From Gimesia fumaroli (GTDB lineage Bacteria; Planctomycetota; Planctomycetia; Planctomycetales; Planctomycetaceae), in the NCBI RefSeq assembly GCF_007754425.1, contig NZ_CP037452.1:2182664-2246663 (forward strand): a stretch of 64,000 nt of DNA, read 5' to 3'. The position numbers were made by a program, and so were the translations under genes. Positions 30,103 to 38,557 of this stretch are shown here, piece by piece (position 1 is the first letter of the stretch; each line of letters opens with the position of its first letter). The notes beneath the pieces were generated by a model. The model was not told the DNA's origin. It saw nothing but the letters and a program-made list of their open reading frames with translations, and searched no databases.

Positions 30103-30696
30103 TGTGCTGCTCCTGTTCCCTGTATTTTGTTGCATCGGTCTCAGTGAGTGTGCCGAAAGCATGTTGTTCACAAAGGAAGTTGTGACGCGGTCAGACATTC
30201 ACTGTTCTGAATGTGTAAATTCAATGCATATCACATTCCCGATAGGGGCAATGTGCTGGAATGGCGACACCCGTGTGGAAATACTTCCGGTTAAACTATT
30301 TCTGGAGAAGAGGTTATGTCATTTTCTAAAACTAGAGAACGGAATGTAATTTCTATCAGAGCGCTTATTGTTGTGAGTTGGTTTCAGGATTGGATTCTCG
30401 TCTTGAACATTCACACATCATATTCTGCGCGAAATCAAACCACTCTGGCTTGCTGGCGACCGACTTCGAATTTGCTTTCTATTCTCTGGGCCGGTTGTAG
30501 CTGTTCTTTCGAATAAAGAAATTTCATTGAATCCGGCCTGCATTTACAGAATGAATTGCGATTTTGTTTTGCCTTACCCTCCGGCCGGAATTCAGCGAAT
30601 TTTCAAACTGGCACGTCAATTGCATTTTCAGAAGTTCCATGTAGAAAGCTGATGTTTAGCGAACGCATTAAGAAATGATTTATAAAGGAGAATGTT
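30103..30696. other. Divergent intergenic region between the PP2C and CsbD genes
   Basis: About 590 bases hold no credible gene. The right end carries a consensus sigma-54 promoter for the CsbD cluster. I see no clear promoter for the PP2C gene. Confidence 0.5.
30609..30624 (+). promoter_or_regulatory. Sigma-54 promoter of the CsbD cluster
   Basis: TGGCACG-TCAA-TTGCA matches the -24/-12 consensus (TGGCACG, four bases, TTGCA/T) at every fixed position. Transcription would start near 30635, about 60 bases before the CsbD ATG. Confidence 0.85.
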
Positions 30697-31146
30697 ATGG
30701 CCACTCGGGAAGAACTACGCGGTCACTGGAATGAAATACGCGGTCGAATCGAAGAACGCTGGGGCGAGCTGACTTCAGATGATCTCGATGAAGTCGAAGG
30801 TAAAACCGATCAACTTGTTGGCAAGATTCAGCAGAAAACAGGAGAAACACGCCAGACGATCGAAACCGAATTGGACTCCATTGTGAGAAATCTATCCCAG
30901 TCTGCTTCGTCCTTCTCAGAAGAGTTTGGCGATAATATTCACGAGGCAGTCAATAAAACGAAACAGCAATTTTCACATGCTTCTGATGTCGCGAAAGAAC
31001 AATACGGTCGCGTCCAGGAATCGGTCCAGGATGGTTATCGTCAGGCAGAACAAACCGTTCAGAAAAACCCTGTTGAGTCAGTCGCTGTTGCATTTGGGAC
31101 AGGTTTGATTGCTGGTGTGATCGTGAGTCTGGTCTGGCGTCGCTAA
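30697..31146 (+). CDS. CsbD-like protein with C-terminal membrane anchor
   Basis: The protein has 149 residues and a good RBS (AAAGGAG). Residues 1-50 are a CsbD-like domain (RGHWNEIRGRIEERWGELT, DDLDEVEGK, LVGKIQ). A long helical stretch follows, and the C-terminus ends in a DUF883/ElaB-type anchor: NPVESVAVAFGTGLIAGVIV followed by arginines. CsbD proteins are general stress proteins in many bacteria, induced by salt and envelope stress; the molecular role is unknown. The fusion to an ElaB-type anchor would fix it to the inner membrane. First gene of a cluster of small membrane proteins behind a sigma-54 promoter. Confidence 0.85.
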   Translation: MATREELRGHWNEIRGRIEERWGELTSDDLDEVEGKTDQLVGKIQQKTGETRQTIETELDSIVRNLSQSASSFSEEFGDNIHEAVNKTKQQFSHASDVAKEQYGRVQESVQDGYRQAEQTVQKNPVESVAVAFGTGLIAGVIVSLVWRR

Positions 31147-31201
31147 GAGAGGTCTGTTGACGTGAATGGATTACCTCAAGAAATGAAAGAAGGATAGGGA
31201 A

Positions 31202-31507
31202 ATGATTGATCAATTAGAAGATGTCGAGCATCGTTCCACTCAGTCGCCTCAGCCAGTTTCTAATCAAGATGTAGTCAAACAGGAAAAGGCAAAGCTGAGT
31301 CAATACATCAAAGAGAAGCCCGCGCAATCCGTGTTGATTGGTTTGGGAGTCGGGATTGGTACCGGGCTGATTCTGGGAACCATCTTCCGGGGATCTTCAA
31401 AATATCTGCCACATGATGAAGTGTTGACAGAAAAAATTGGAAACCATGTGAAGAATTCGCTTCGTGAGATTGCTCCTGCTTCGTTAATGAAACACTTCCG
31501 CTCCTGA
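31202..31507 (+). CDS. Small one-helix membrane protein
   Basis: The protein has 101 residues with an RBS (AAGGATAGGG). A charged N-terminus leads into KEKPAQSVLIGLGVGIGTGL, one membrane helix with a glycine-zipper pattern, then a short basic tail. It resembles the C-terminal part of DUF883/YqjD stress proteins, which tie ribosomes or other partners to the membrane, but similarity is weak. It follows the CsbD gene by 55 bases in the same operon. Confidence 0.7.
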   Translation: MIDQLEDVEHRSTQSPQPVSNQDVVKQEKAKLSQYIKEKPAQSVLIGLGVGIGTGLILGTIFRGSSKYLPHDEVLTEKIGNHVKNSLREIAPASLMKHFRS

Positions 31508-31594
31508 TCAATTCAATTTGATTGTGTTGCAGCAATGGATGTGTGGATTCTTCGATGGTGGCTGGAAATCTTGGATAGGGCAGAGGGCGTAGGT

Positions 31595-32053
31595 GTGGTG
31601 ATTCAGACAAAAATTGACCGAGCTGAGCAGATTCAACGATCGATGCAGTTGATCCGTCGAGATTTAGATCACGATTTTGATCAAGTAAAGCAAAGTGCAT
31701 CACAGCTGACTGACTGGCGCTACTATGTCAGAAATTATCCCTGGACGTGTGTGGGACTGGCAGCGGCCATTGGTTACATCGTTGTTCCCCGCAAATTACA
31801 GATACAAAGTCCGGATACAAAAACGCTGGAAAAGTTAGCTCGCAAAAATAAGCTGGTCATTGAAAGTAAATCAAGCGAAGACGATAAGCCGGGAGCCGTG
31901 AAAACAGCAGTGACATTTCTTTCCGGACTTGCTTTGAGAGCAGTTACAGCACAATTGGTCCAAAAGCTGGCTTCAGGTATGGACCAGAATAACGCGACAC
32001 AAACTGGTATAGAGGCAGATTGGCAAGAGGAAGTGACAGCATCAGCTTCATGA
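31595..32053 (+). CDS. DUF883/ElaB-like membrane protein
   Basis: I chose the GTG at 31595, which has GAGGG seven bases upstream; an ATG at 31535 would add 20 residues but has no RBS. The 152 residues start with an amphipathic helix (IDRAEQIQRSMQLIRRDLDHD) and contain the YPWTCVGLAAAIGYIVVPR segment typical of DUF883 anchors, followed by a charged linker and a second weakly hydrophobic stretch (AVTFLSGLALRAVTAQLV). Probably attached to the inner membrane. Function unknown; co-transcribed with the other small envelope genes. Confidence 0.65.
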   Translation: MVIQTKIDRAEQIQRSMQLIRRDLDHDFDQVKQSASQLTDWRYYVRNYPWTCVGLAAAIGYIVVPRKLQIQSPDTKTLEKLARKNKLVIESKSSEDDKPGAVKTAVTFLSGLALRAVTAQLVQKLASGMDQNNATQTGIEADWQEEVTASAS

Positions 32054-32078
32054 TTCACTGAAGCTGAGGAAAGAGGAC

Positions 32079-32294
32079 ATGATGCGATATAAAATCCACG
32101 AAGCATATAAAATACTCGGTCAGTTACAAGAGCAGCGCGATTCATCAGCAAAGCCTGAGTCTGAGCCTGACTTCTTACCTCCCACAGAAGATTGGGAGCC
32201 ATGTCTCAGAGAACAAATCACGAGCCATCCCAGTCTGGTTGTCAATCTCAGCTTGATCGCCGGAGTCGTGATGGGGTGTTGGGTGAAACGATGA
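32079..32294 (+). CDS. Small membrane-anchored protein
   Basis: The protein has 71 residues, preceded by GAGGAAAGAGGAC. A helical, polar N-terminal part ends in a single short membrane helix (PSLVVNLSLIAGVVMGCWVKR). No known domain is recognised. Its stop codon overlaps the ATG of the next gene (ATGA), so the two are coupled. Confidence 0.65.
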   Translation: MMRYKIHEAYKILGQLQEQRDSSAKPESEPDFLPPTEDWEPCLREQITSHPSLVVNLSLIAGVVMGCWVKR

Positions 32295-32737
32295 TAAATT
32301 CAAACGACTGCAATAGAGCAGAAAACAAAACTGATATGAGAGGCCACTTAGGCGACTTGGGAGCAGACCTGATTTCTCTCAGTGAACTGCAGATCGAATT
32401 GCTCACCGTTGACACTCGTGATGCAGTGCGGGAATCTTTTTACCCAATGATCCTGCTGTTTCTAGGGGGCGGTCTTGTAATGGGAGCCTGTCCCGTCTTG
32501 CTGACTGGTATCTCGTGGTGGTTGAGCACAGTCTCAGATCTGAGCCTGGCAGCAAGTTTCTTCACGGTTGCGCTATGCGGATTACTGATTGCAACTGCTC
32601 TTTTTTTCTTTGCCTGGAAAGGTCTGGGAAAGAGTCTGGGACTACTGAAACGGTCACGTACAGAACTCAAAAGTAATATCCAATGGATCAAGAAAATATT
32701 GTCCGAGAAACATCATTACCGCTCATCACGCTCCTGA
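32291..32737 (+). CDS. Holin-X/DUF1469-like membrane protein
   Basis: The start is the ATG in the ATGA overlap with the preceding gene; an earlier in-frame ATG lies inside that gene. The 148 residues contain two long membrane helices (FYPMILLFLGGGLVMGACPV and FFTVALCGLLIATALFFFAW) between an amphipathic N-terminus and a basic C-terminus ending in RSRTELKSNIQWIK. This layout fits the actinobacterial holin-X/phage-holin III-like DUF1469 family, which is found with DUF883 proteins in many bacterial chromosomes and is not phage-derived here. A role in membrane stress is inferred from the context. Confidence 0.7.
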   Translation: MINSNDCNRAENKTDMRGHLGDLGADLISLSELQIELLTVDTRDAVRESFYPMILLFLGGGLVMGACPVLLTGISWWLSTVSDLSLAASFFTVALCGLLIATALFFFAWKGLGKSLGLLKRSRTELKSNIQWIKKILSEKHHYRSSRS

Positions 32738-32785
32738 ACAGAATAATCCAGAAATTGCATCATTTAAACCGAAAGGAATGATCTC

Positions 32786-33004
32786 ATGACTATGAAAGTT
32801 ACGCCATCAAAACAAAATGCGACTTCTACCAGAAGACAAGCTTCAGCAGATTCAGCTACACAACATCAAGATTGTGATCAATTGCAGCCTGTTGACGATA
32901 TCGTAGATTATGTCACGAGCTATGCGCGTCAAAACCCTGGCACTGCTGCCTTATGGTGTTTTGGTGTGGGGTTCATCGTAGGTTGGAAATTAAAGCCCTG
33001 GTAA
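32786..33004 (+). CDS. Small tail-anchored membrane protein, DUF883-like C-terminus
   Basis: The protein has 72 residues and an RBS (AAAGGAATG). A polar Gln/Ser-rich N-terminus is followed by YARQNPGTAALWCFGVGFIV and a GWKLKPW end, the same type of anchor as in the upstream proteins. It is the last of the small-protein cluster. Confidence 0.7.
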   Translation: MTMKVTPSKQNATSTRRQASADSATQHQDCDQLQPVDDIVDYVTSYARQNPGTAALWCFGVGFIVGWKLKPW

Positions 33005-33017
33005 GTTCAGCTGCGAG

Positions 33018-33046
33018 GCAGGGACGTAGAAAATACGTCCTGTCTC
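33018..33046 (+). terminator. Possible terminator after the small-protein cluster
   Basis: A seven-base stem (ggacgta at 33022-33028 with tacgtcc at 33034-33040) with a gaaaa-type loop is followed by a T-rich stretch. It lies between the small-protein cluster and the transporter gene. Confidence 0.5.
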
Positions 33047-33093
33047 TTTACTTGTACTCGTCATCATCGTATCGAAATTAGAGGAGATTCGCT

Positions 33094-34299
33094 GTGTCCC
33101 CATCCATTTCATCTCGAGAGAAGCCGCTCGATGATTCTCAGAAGCAAGCTGATGATGATGTGGGTTCGGAACTGGATTCAGAGCCGAAATCAGACAACAT
33201 TCAAACTGCAGCAGATGATTGCCTGCCGGAATCTGGGCTCAGTGAAAAGCTGACAAAGCATTCTCACGGGCGGGTCTCTCTGGCGATTCTGGCTACTTTG
33301 GCAATTGTGCATGCCCTTTACTTCGCGCGTTCGATTCTGATACCGATCGCGCTTGCCATCGTTCTGTTTTTCCTGTTAGCACCTGTTGTGCGATTCCTGT
33401 CGAAACCGAAGCTGATTTCTGAATCAATTGCGGCTGCAGCCGTTGTGCTTGTGTTAAGTTTGACGATTACGTTTGCAGGTACGTTTCTGGCAGACCCTGT
33501 TTCTGACTGGCTCGCCGATGCTCCTGAGACTTTTCGCAAAGCAGAACAAAAATTACGTTTCATCATAGACCCGGTTGACAAGATCGATAAGGCATCCGAA
33601 CGCGTATCCGATATTGCAGCGGGAGGAAAAAGAGATGATGTCGTCAAGGTCTCGGTTCAACAGCCTCCGGTGACGAGCTATCTTTTGAGTTCTACCGTCA
33701 ACTTTCTGGCAGGAGCCACCATTACAGTCGTACTGGTATATTTACTCCTGGCGATGGGACATCGTACTTTAAACTCGGTTGTGGAATTGATGCCGACGTT
33801 AAAGGACAAACGGGGTTTTGTCACGATGATTCGTAATGTGGAACAGGGAATCTCTCGTTATTTGCTGACCATAACCACGATCAATATCGTGCTTGGAATT
33901 GTGGTGGGGACAGTGCTCGGCCTGTTGGGACTTCCCGACCCTTTTCTGTTGGGGATCATGGTTGCAACATTGAATTTCATTCCGTTTGTCGGCGCTTTTG
34001 TCGGTGCCTCTGTAACATTTTTAATTGGCGTGGTTTATCTTCAGACCCCTGTGGAAGCAATCATTGGGCCACTGATCTATCTCGGTATCAACACACTGGA
34101 AGGAAATGTGATCACGCCAATGATTTTGGGAAGATCGCTGAAGCTGAATCCGGCATTAGTTTTTATTTGTATTATCTTTTGGGGCTGGGTCTGGGGCATC
34201 GGCGGGATCTTGCTATCTGTCCCCCTGATCGGAATGATCAAAATCTCTTGCGACCATTTCAAATTTCTCCAGCCGGTAGCACGGCTTCTTTCTGGCTAA
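33094..34299 (+). CDS. AI-2E family transporter (PerM/DUF20)
   Basis: The protein has 401 residues from a GTG with GAGGAG upstream. A polar N-terminal tail of about 55 residues precedes eight or so membrane helices. The pattern fits the AI-2E family: paired helices at the N-terminus, a soluble helical loop (LADAPETFRKAEQKLRFIID), then the conserved second half with LGLPDPFLLGIMVATLNFIP, GPLIYLGINTLEGNVITPMI and GRSLKLNPALVF. Members move small molecules or, in some cases, Na+/H+; the substrate here cannot be told. It follows the small-protein cluster and may share its regulation. Confidence 0.88.
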   Translation: MSPSISSREKPLDDSQKQADDDVGSELDSEPKSDNIQTAADDCLPESGLSEKLTKHSHGRVSLAILATLAIVHALYFARSILIPIALAIVLFFLLAPVVRFLSKPKLISESIAAAAVVLVLSLTITFAGTFLADPVSDWLADAPETFRKAEQKLRFIIDPVDKIDKASERVSDIAAGGKRDDVVKVSVQQPPVTSYLLSSTVNFLAGATITVVLVYLLLAMGHRTLNSVVELMPTLKDKRGFVTMIRNVEQGISRYLLTITTINIVLGIVVGTVLGLLGLPDPFLLGIMVATLNFIPFVGAFVGASVTFLIGVVYLQTPVEAIIGPLIYLGINTLEGNVITPMILGRSLKLNPALVFICIIFWGWVWGIGGILLSVPLIGMIKISCDHFKFLQPVARLLSG

Positions 34300-34301
34300 G
34301 T

Positions 34302-35858
34302 TTACAAATCCTCGTTCAAAGGATTTAATATCGCGCTTGATCCAGGCAGGCGTGGTGGTGCGAGGTCGAGAAGCTGCATACAAATCGGAGTAATATCGAC
34401 AATTCTGGGTGAATCCGGAAGTTCGAAATCAGCGGGCAAGCCGGCCGCAATCAGTGGGGCCGTTGAATCGAGTTGATGTAATGAACCATGTGATCCCGCG
34501 GGATTGCACTTGAGGTCAGGCAGGCAGAATTCTTTACCTAGCCGTGCTGTGACCCAGATGTTGCCTGTGATTTCAGAGAAGCTTGTAGCAATTCGCTCGA
34601 AAGCGTTCGGGTAATCACCATATTCGAGTTTACCATCAGGAGTAACTTTCGCATCAATGGCGGTTAGATCTCCCTTCCAGTTCCAGCAGGCGTTGTAGCA
34701 ATCAACAGCGTTCTCCTTCTGATTCACTCCCGGCTTAAAGTCGAGCCGGCCCCGGTCGGCTGTCTGAACGTGAAAAGAAGATTCACCGGTTCCATTTAAA
34801 CCATTCTCATCATCACACCAGATGATCTGGTCGATATCAGGGCATTCCATCAGGCATTCAATGACTTCACTGCGACGATCCCAGAGTTCCGGTTTCATAT
34901 AAATCTGAGCCGATCGCATGTTCGGGCAAACCTTCATGTCTTCGTTACCCTGCCAGGGTTTTCCAGCTTCGACAACTGGGAATCGCTCAAGGACTTGATT
35001 CAAATCGATTCGGGGATTTTCATCCAGGTCAGATTGTGAATGATCTCCTGTGATTAAAATGGCAAACTCATCCAGAAACTTCTCAATTCCTCCTTGCATT
35101 TCAAAGACTCGCCCCAGGTGGGCGTCTACTTCTTGCAGAGTAGAAACGGCGTTCTCTGGTCCTTCTGCATGGCTGTCAAAATCGTTATTGGGAAAATAAG
35201 CCAGTGTAAAGTCCGGCAGGCAATTTTGTTCTGCCATCGCCAGCAGGTAGTCGGCAGTAGCTTCATCATGAAAACCAAATCGTCTCGGTAAGCCTCCTCG
35301 TGCAGAGGGCTTAGTTCCGTAAAGCGGCGTTGAAACAAAGTCACCGAGAAACATGGTGTGCGGGCCGCGCATGCTTGGCACCAGGGAAATGCCGGGAGTT
35401 AAATTCAACAGGGTAGGAGTGGTGATCTCATGCTCTACAGTACCCCGGTACCACATGAAATTAACGACTGCGTCAGACAGTGCCCCGTGCTGTTCAATTC
35501 GTTCGAAAATTGTGGGAATTCGCAACCGTTCCATATTTAGTCTGATTTGAAAATCATTGATGTAGTGCTCCATTCCTTCGTTCATGATTGCAGGTAAATC
35601 AGACCCAAAATAAGCGACTTCGTCTTTTTCGGTATCATACCAGTAAGCACCGGAAATTCCATGTTCGAACGGATACCCGCCTGTCACAATCGAGCACGTG
35701 GCAGCGGGAGTAATCGAGGGGAATATCGACGTACATTCCGGGCACAGGATGCCCTGGTCAACCAGCTTTTGAATATTCGGCAACATTCCATTTTGTAATG
35801 CTGGTGAAACAACGCGTGTCGCCAATGCATCAATGATGATCAATAGGACTTTTTTCAT
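34302..35858 (-). CDS. Alkaline phosphatase-superfamily phosphodiesterase/nucleotide pyrophosphatase
   Basis: The protein has 518 residues from the ATG (MKKVLLIIIDALA); a GTG four codons earlier is also possible. It shows the metal-dependent type I phosphodiesterase pattern: a first metal-binding Asp (LLIIIDAL), a Thr/Ser nucleophile region (SIFPSITPAATCSIVTG), FPNNDFDSHAEG and ITGDHSQSD. No signal peptide is evident, so it is likely cytoplasmic. It splits a phosphate mono- or diester; the substrate is unknown. It is convergent with the AI-2E transporter gene, with only two bases between them. Confidence 0.82.
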   Translation of the reverse strand: MKKVLLIIIDALATRVVSPALQNGMLPNIQKLVDQGILCPECTSIFPSITPAATCSIVTGGYPFEHGISGAYWYDTEKDEVAYFGSDLPAIMNEGMEHYINDFQIRLNMERLRIPTIFERIEQHGALSDAVVNFMWYRGTVEHEITTPTLLNLTPGISLVPSMRGPHTMFLGDFVSTPLYGTKPSARGGLPRRFGFHDEATADYLLAMAEQNCLPDFTLAYFPNNDFDSHAEGPENAVSTLQEVDAHLGRVFEMQGGIEKFLDEFAILITGDHSQSDLDENPRIDLNQVLERFPVVEAGKPWQGNEDMKVCPNMRSAQIYMKPELWDRRSEVIECLMECPDIDQIIWCDDENGLNGTGESSFHVQTADRGRLDFKPGVNQKENAVDCYNACWNWKGDLTAIDAKVTPDGKLEYGDYPNAFERIATSFSEITGNIWVTARLGKEFCLPDLKCNPAGSHGSLHQLDSTAPLIAAGLPADFELPDSPRIVDITPICMQLLDLAPPRLPGSSAILNPLNEDL

Positions 35859-36182
35859 TGAAGAATTCACTCTCTGATATGAGGTTCAGGTCGGAAGGGG
35901 CTCACTAACCTGTAATTCAGGATTCCTTAGGCAGGAAGACCAGTAAACCGGTTCAAGAACAATCTTAATTGACTTGTTTCAACTCTGACAGCAATTCAGA
36001 GATCGTATTGTTTTATTTTTATGTTTACTGCTCGTCAAGCAAACCGATATCCATCGTTTTAGATAGTATATTTCGTCAAATATTGTTTATTCAGATATGG
36101 TGCACTCAAAAATGATTTGGTCTAATAGTAACTATAAATGTTCTAAAAAGTACTACACAATACAAAGTGAGATTGAGCGAAG
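35859..36182. other. Divergent intergenic region before the ANTAR regulator
   Basis: About 320 AT-rich bases lie between divergent genes. I see no gene, no sigma-54 site and no convincing hairpin. Confidence 0.4.
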
Positions 36183-36785
36183 ATGGTAATGGAATCCCTG
36201 GAGGTTCTGATCGCACATAGCGATCCTGACACACGTGTTACAATTGAGAACGGTGTTCAAAAACTGGGGCATCAAATTCTGGGGTCTATTTCTTCCGGAG
36301 AAGGCATTGTTGATGCCTGTCAGAAAAAACAGCCTGATATCGTCATTAGTGGGGTGCACATGCCGGATGTGGATGGGATCCGGGCACTTACACTGGTTAG
36401 TAAAGACCGACCTGTCCCAGGAATTATTGTAACTCCGAAAACAGATCTGGAACTCGTGGAAACAGCGGCCCTCGATCACATCATGGCCTGGCTTGTCGAA
36501 CCGATTCGGATGGTTGATCTCGGCCCAACGATTCTTCTGGTGTATCGTCGTGGTCAAGAATTTTCCGAACTCCGCAAGGAGAATCAGGATCTACGTGCCG
36601 CCCTGACGGATCGAAAAATCATCGAACGTGCTAAAGGGATTTTGATGAAAGCCACTGGTCTGAATGAAGGAGACACGTTCAAACAGCTTCAAAAACTGGC
36701 GAGTAGCAAACGCATGAGGTTAATTGAGATCGCACAATCGATCATTAATGCAGAAGGAGCTTTTGAAATAGTTGAGGGCGAGTAG
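36183..36785 (+). CDS. ANTAR-domain antitermination regulator with degenerate receiver domain
   Basis: The protein has 200 residues. Residues 1-120 have the receiver fold, but Gly57 replaces the phosphate-accepting Asp (PDIVISGVHMPDVDG), Glu106 replaces the conserved Lys (WLVEPIR), and the N-terminal acidic pair is reduced (AHSDPD). Residues 121-140 form a coiled linker. Residues 141-192 form an intact ANTAR RNA-binding domain (RKIIERAKGILMKATGLNE, then the AIIN-type helix RLIEIAQSIINAE). ANTAR proteins bind paired hairpins in mRNA leaders and prevent termination. Here control by phosphorylation is unlikely; another signal or a protein partner would be needed. The RNA target is not identified. 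Confidence 0.85.
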   Translation: MVMESLEVLIAHSDPDTRVTIENGVQKLGHQILGSISSGEGIVDACQKKQPDIVISGVHMPDVDGIRALTLVSKDRPVPGIIVTPKTDLELVETAALDHIMAWLVEPIRMVDLGPTILLVYRRGQEFSELRKENQDLRAALTDRKIIERAKGILMKATGLNEGDTFKQLQKLASSKRMRLIEIAQSIINAEGAFEIVEGE

Positions 36786-36811
36786 TTGGTCGAATTTCTC
36801 GAATTAATGTC

Positions 36812-36849
36812 AAAAACGCTGTGAACTGTATCAAATACAGCCCACAGCG
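36812..36849 (-). terminator. Intrinsic terminator of the small CsbD gene
   Basis: A two-part stem (CGCTGTG with CACAGCG, then CTGTAT with ATACAG around a caa loop) is followed on the minus strand by TTTTT. It lies between the convergent ANTAR and CsbD genes. Confidence 0.75.
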
Positions 36850-36940
36850 CCAGAGCCTCACTCTGTCGAGCTGGCTGCTATGTAGATCGTGTTTTCAGAG
36901 ATGATCTGCTTCATACTACAGCATTTCAGCTGTATAAATA

Positions 36941-37144
36941 TTAGCAATGACAGGTCTCTTCAAACTGAGAAACCTGCTTAGAGGCTTCCTCTTTTTCGAT
37001 CCCATATCGTTCCTGGATCTTGCCGATCAGTTCTTCACGCTTTCCATCGATCTGATCAAGTTCGTCATCGGTCAATTCACCCCATTTCTGTTTTGCTTGA
37101 CCTTTAATCTGTTTCCATTTTCCTTCAAATTGATCACTGTTCAT
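36941..37144 (-). CDS. CsbD family stress protein
   Basis: The protein has 67 residues, preceded by AAGGAG. It has the complete CsbD pattern (FEGKWKQIKGQAKQKWGELT, DDELDQIDGK, ELIGKIQERYG). It is soluble and highly charged, unlike the anchored CsbD-like protein in the cluster 6 kb to the left. Family members accumulate under general stress; the mechanism is unknown. It ends with CHC, an unusual Cys pair for the family. Confidence 0.88.
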   Translation of the reverse strand: MNSDQFEGKWKQIKGQAKQKWGELTDDELDQIDGKREELIGKIQERYGIEKEEASKQVSQFEETCHC

Positions 37145-37251
37145 TTTCGTTCTCCTTCATATTAAATTGATAGTAAGTTCGATCACATTTATACGTCAGT
37201 TCTAGAAACAACCGACTTGTTATCAGGTTTAGACATGAAACCTGTTTGAAC

Positions 37252-37440
37252 TTATTTTTTGTCTACTTCGACTCCGACTGCGCCAGAATCTTTATCACGT
37301 TCAATTTCAATCTCTCCGCCGGGCGTTTCGACATCCAGCACTTTTTCCTTGTTATCGCATCCAGTGAGTGTGAATGATGCTGTCAGCAGCAAGGCCAATG
37401 CGACAAATGGAATTGACAGCATTTCAATATATTTTTTCAT
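37252..37440 (-). CDS. Small lipoprotein
   Basis: The protein has 62 residues. A signal peptide ends in a lipobox (TLTGC), after which only about 35 mostly acidic residues remain (DNKEKVLDVETPGGEIEIE). No known domain. It lies between the CsbD gene and the broken PRC-barrel gene on the same strand, so it probably belongs to the envelope-stress group. Confidence 0.7.
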   Translation of the reverse strand: MKKYIEMLSIPFVALALLLTASFTLTGCDNKEKVLDVETPGGEIEIERDKDSGAVGVEVDKK

Positions 37441-37566
37441 GGGGTTGTTCCTTTTCTATTTTACGAGTCGGATTTTATGTCAGCGCATGGAGAGTCCGAT
37501 GCGATAACACCTGTAGTTGTGTTGACTCTTGAAGCTTAGGTGCTGGTAGACAACTTTGGAGCTCTC

Positions 37567-38298
37567 TTACCAATAAGAGGGACGACCATAAAAGTCGTAA
37601 AGCTGTGTTTCATAAGCACGATTCACGGGTAACCGAGAATCATAATGGGGCGCATTTTTCACCTGTTCCTGGGGCAAATCGACGTGGGCTTTTCGGTCTT
37701 CCCATGTGAAATGGGTAATCCAGTCGAACGCAATAATGACTTTTTTGCTTGTAGGCAACCAGTCTTTTGTGTCGATAATGAGATACCGTAAAGACCAACT
37801 CTCTGTGTCAACAATTAAGTCTTCGATATGCCCCAGGGGACCTTCCATGCACTGAATCTGATATCCAGTCACTTCTCGGGCACTACGTAAGTGGAGGTCG
37901 CCTGCATTCTCCTTGACTTGCGTCGCCACTTCCGCTGATGTTGTCTGGCGTCTGAGAACAGAGGAAGCCGCAGACCCCCAATACATGGGCCAATTATAAA
38001 ATGACGCCAACGCTGATTCATATTGTCGAGATACCGGATAATCGGCTTCAATGGCCGGCGATTCTTCAATATTTGCCTTAGTGAGAACAGTAGGAAGCTT
38101 TTGGGAATCAAAATCTGGCTGATCGATGGCTACGGGAGAAATTAAAACCTGTCTCCCGGTCAGCCATCCGCCTGTGTTGACGACAATGTAACGTGCGATA
38201 GTTGATTCATCGTCGAATAGAATATCTTATACGGTTCCACATTCTCCATCAGTGGCAAGAATCTTATAACCGTTAAGTTCTTTTGTACTGCGAAACAT
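37567..38298 (-). pseudogene. PRC-barrel protein gene with two PRC domains, interrupted by an in-frame stop
   Basis: From the ATG at 38298, which has AGGAG six bases upstream, the reading frame encodes 23 residues (MFRSTKELNGYKILATDGEC, then GTV), then a TAA at 38227-38229, and then stays open in the same frame to 37567. Read through, the product has 243 residues with two PRC-barrel domains: one over about residues 1-70 and one over about 135-205 (VTGYQIQCMEGPLGHIEDLI). At the stop position the second domain has Glu, so one G-to-T change (GAA to TAA) would explain it. After the stop there is no ATG, GTG or TTG until a TTG at 38010, which has no RBS. Either the gene is recently lost, the stop is read through, or the base is a sequence error. 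Confidence 0.85.
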
Positions 38299-38334
38299 AA
38301 ATGTCTCCTTTCCTTTTTCTGTCTGAAGACGAAA

Positions 38335-38350
38335 TGCAGATCGTGTGCCA
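38335..38350 (-). promoter_or_regulatory. Sigma-54 promoter of the PRC-barrel gene
   Basis: On the minus strand TGGCACA-CGAT-CTGCA keeps the GG and GC of the -24/-12 elements with one mismatch to the consensus. It lies about 37 bases upstream of the ATG at 38298. Confidence 0.7.
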
Positions 38351-38557
38351 TTCGCAGTCGCAGCCTGTTGAGGGTCACTGGATTTATGCGTTCCCATGCA
38401 GTTTTCTCGTTGTAATATAATGATTTGCTTGTTCCAGATAATTTTTCAAAATTGATTACCGACATCCTCATCTGTCGTCAGGCTGTTAGATGATCGACGG
38501 CTGATAAACCGGACTGATTGACGATCACCCAGCAGAAACAGGAGTTTTGTCCGGGTA

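Noticed and set aside
30104-30516. Two overlapping plus-strand frames in the PP2C-CsbD gap
   Set aside because: Neither has an RBS, domain or neighbour support, and the first begins within the PP2C leader. The region looks regulatory.
30697-32737. Phage remnant because of the holin-like gene
   Set aside because: No lysin, capsid, tail or integrase gene is near; CsbD/DUF883/holin-X-like clusters are a normal chromosomal stress arrangement.
38160-38471. Minus-strand frame of 103 codons
   Set aside because: It is another reading frame of the PRC-barrel gene. The frame from the ATG at 38298 carries the PRC motifs, the RBS and the promoter; this one does not.
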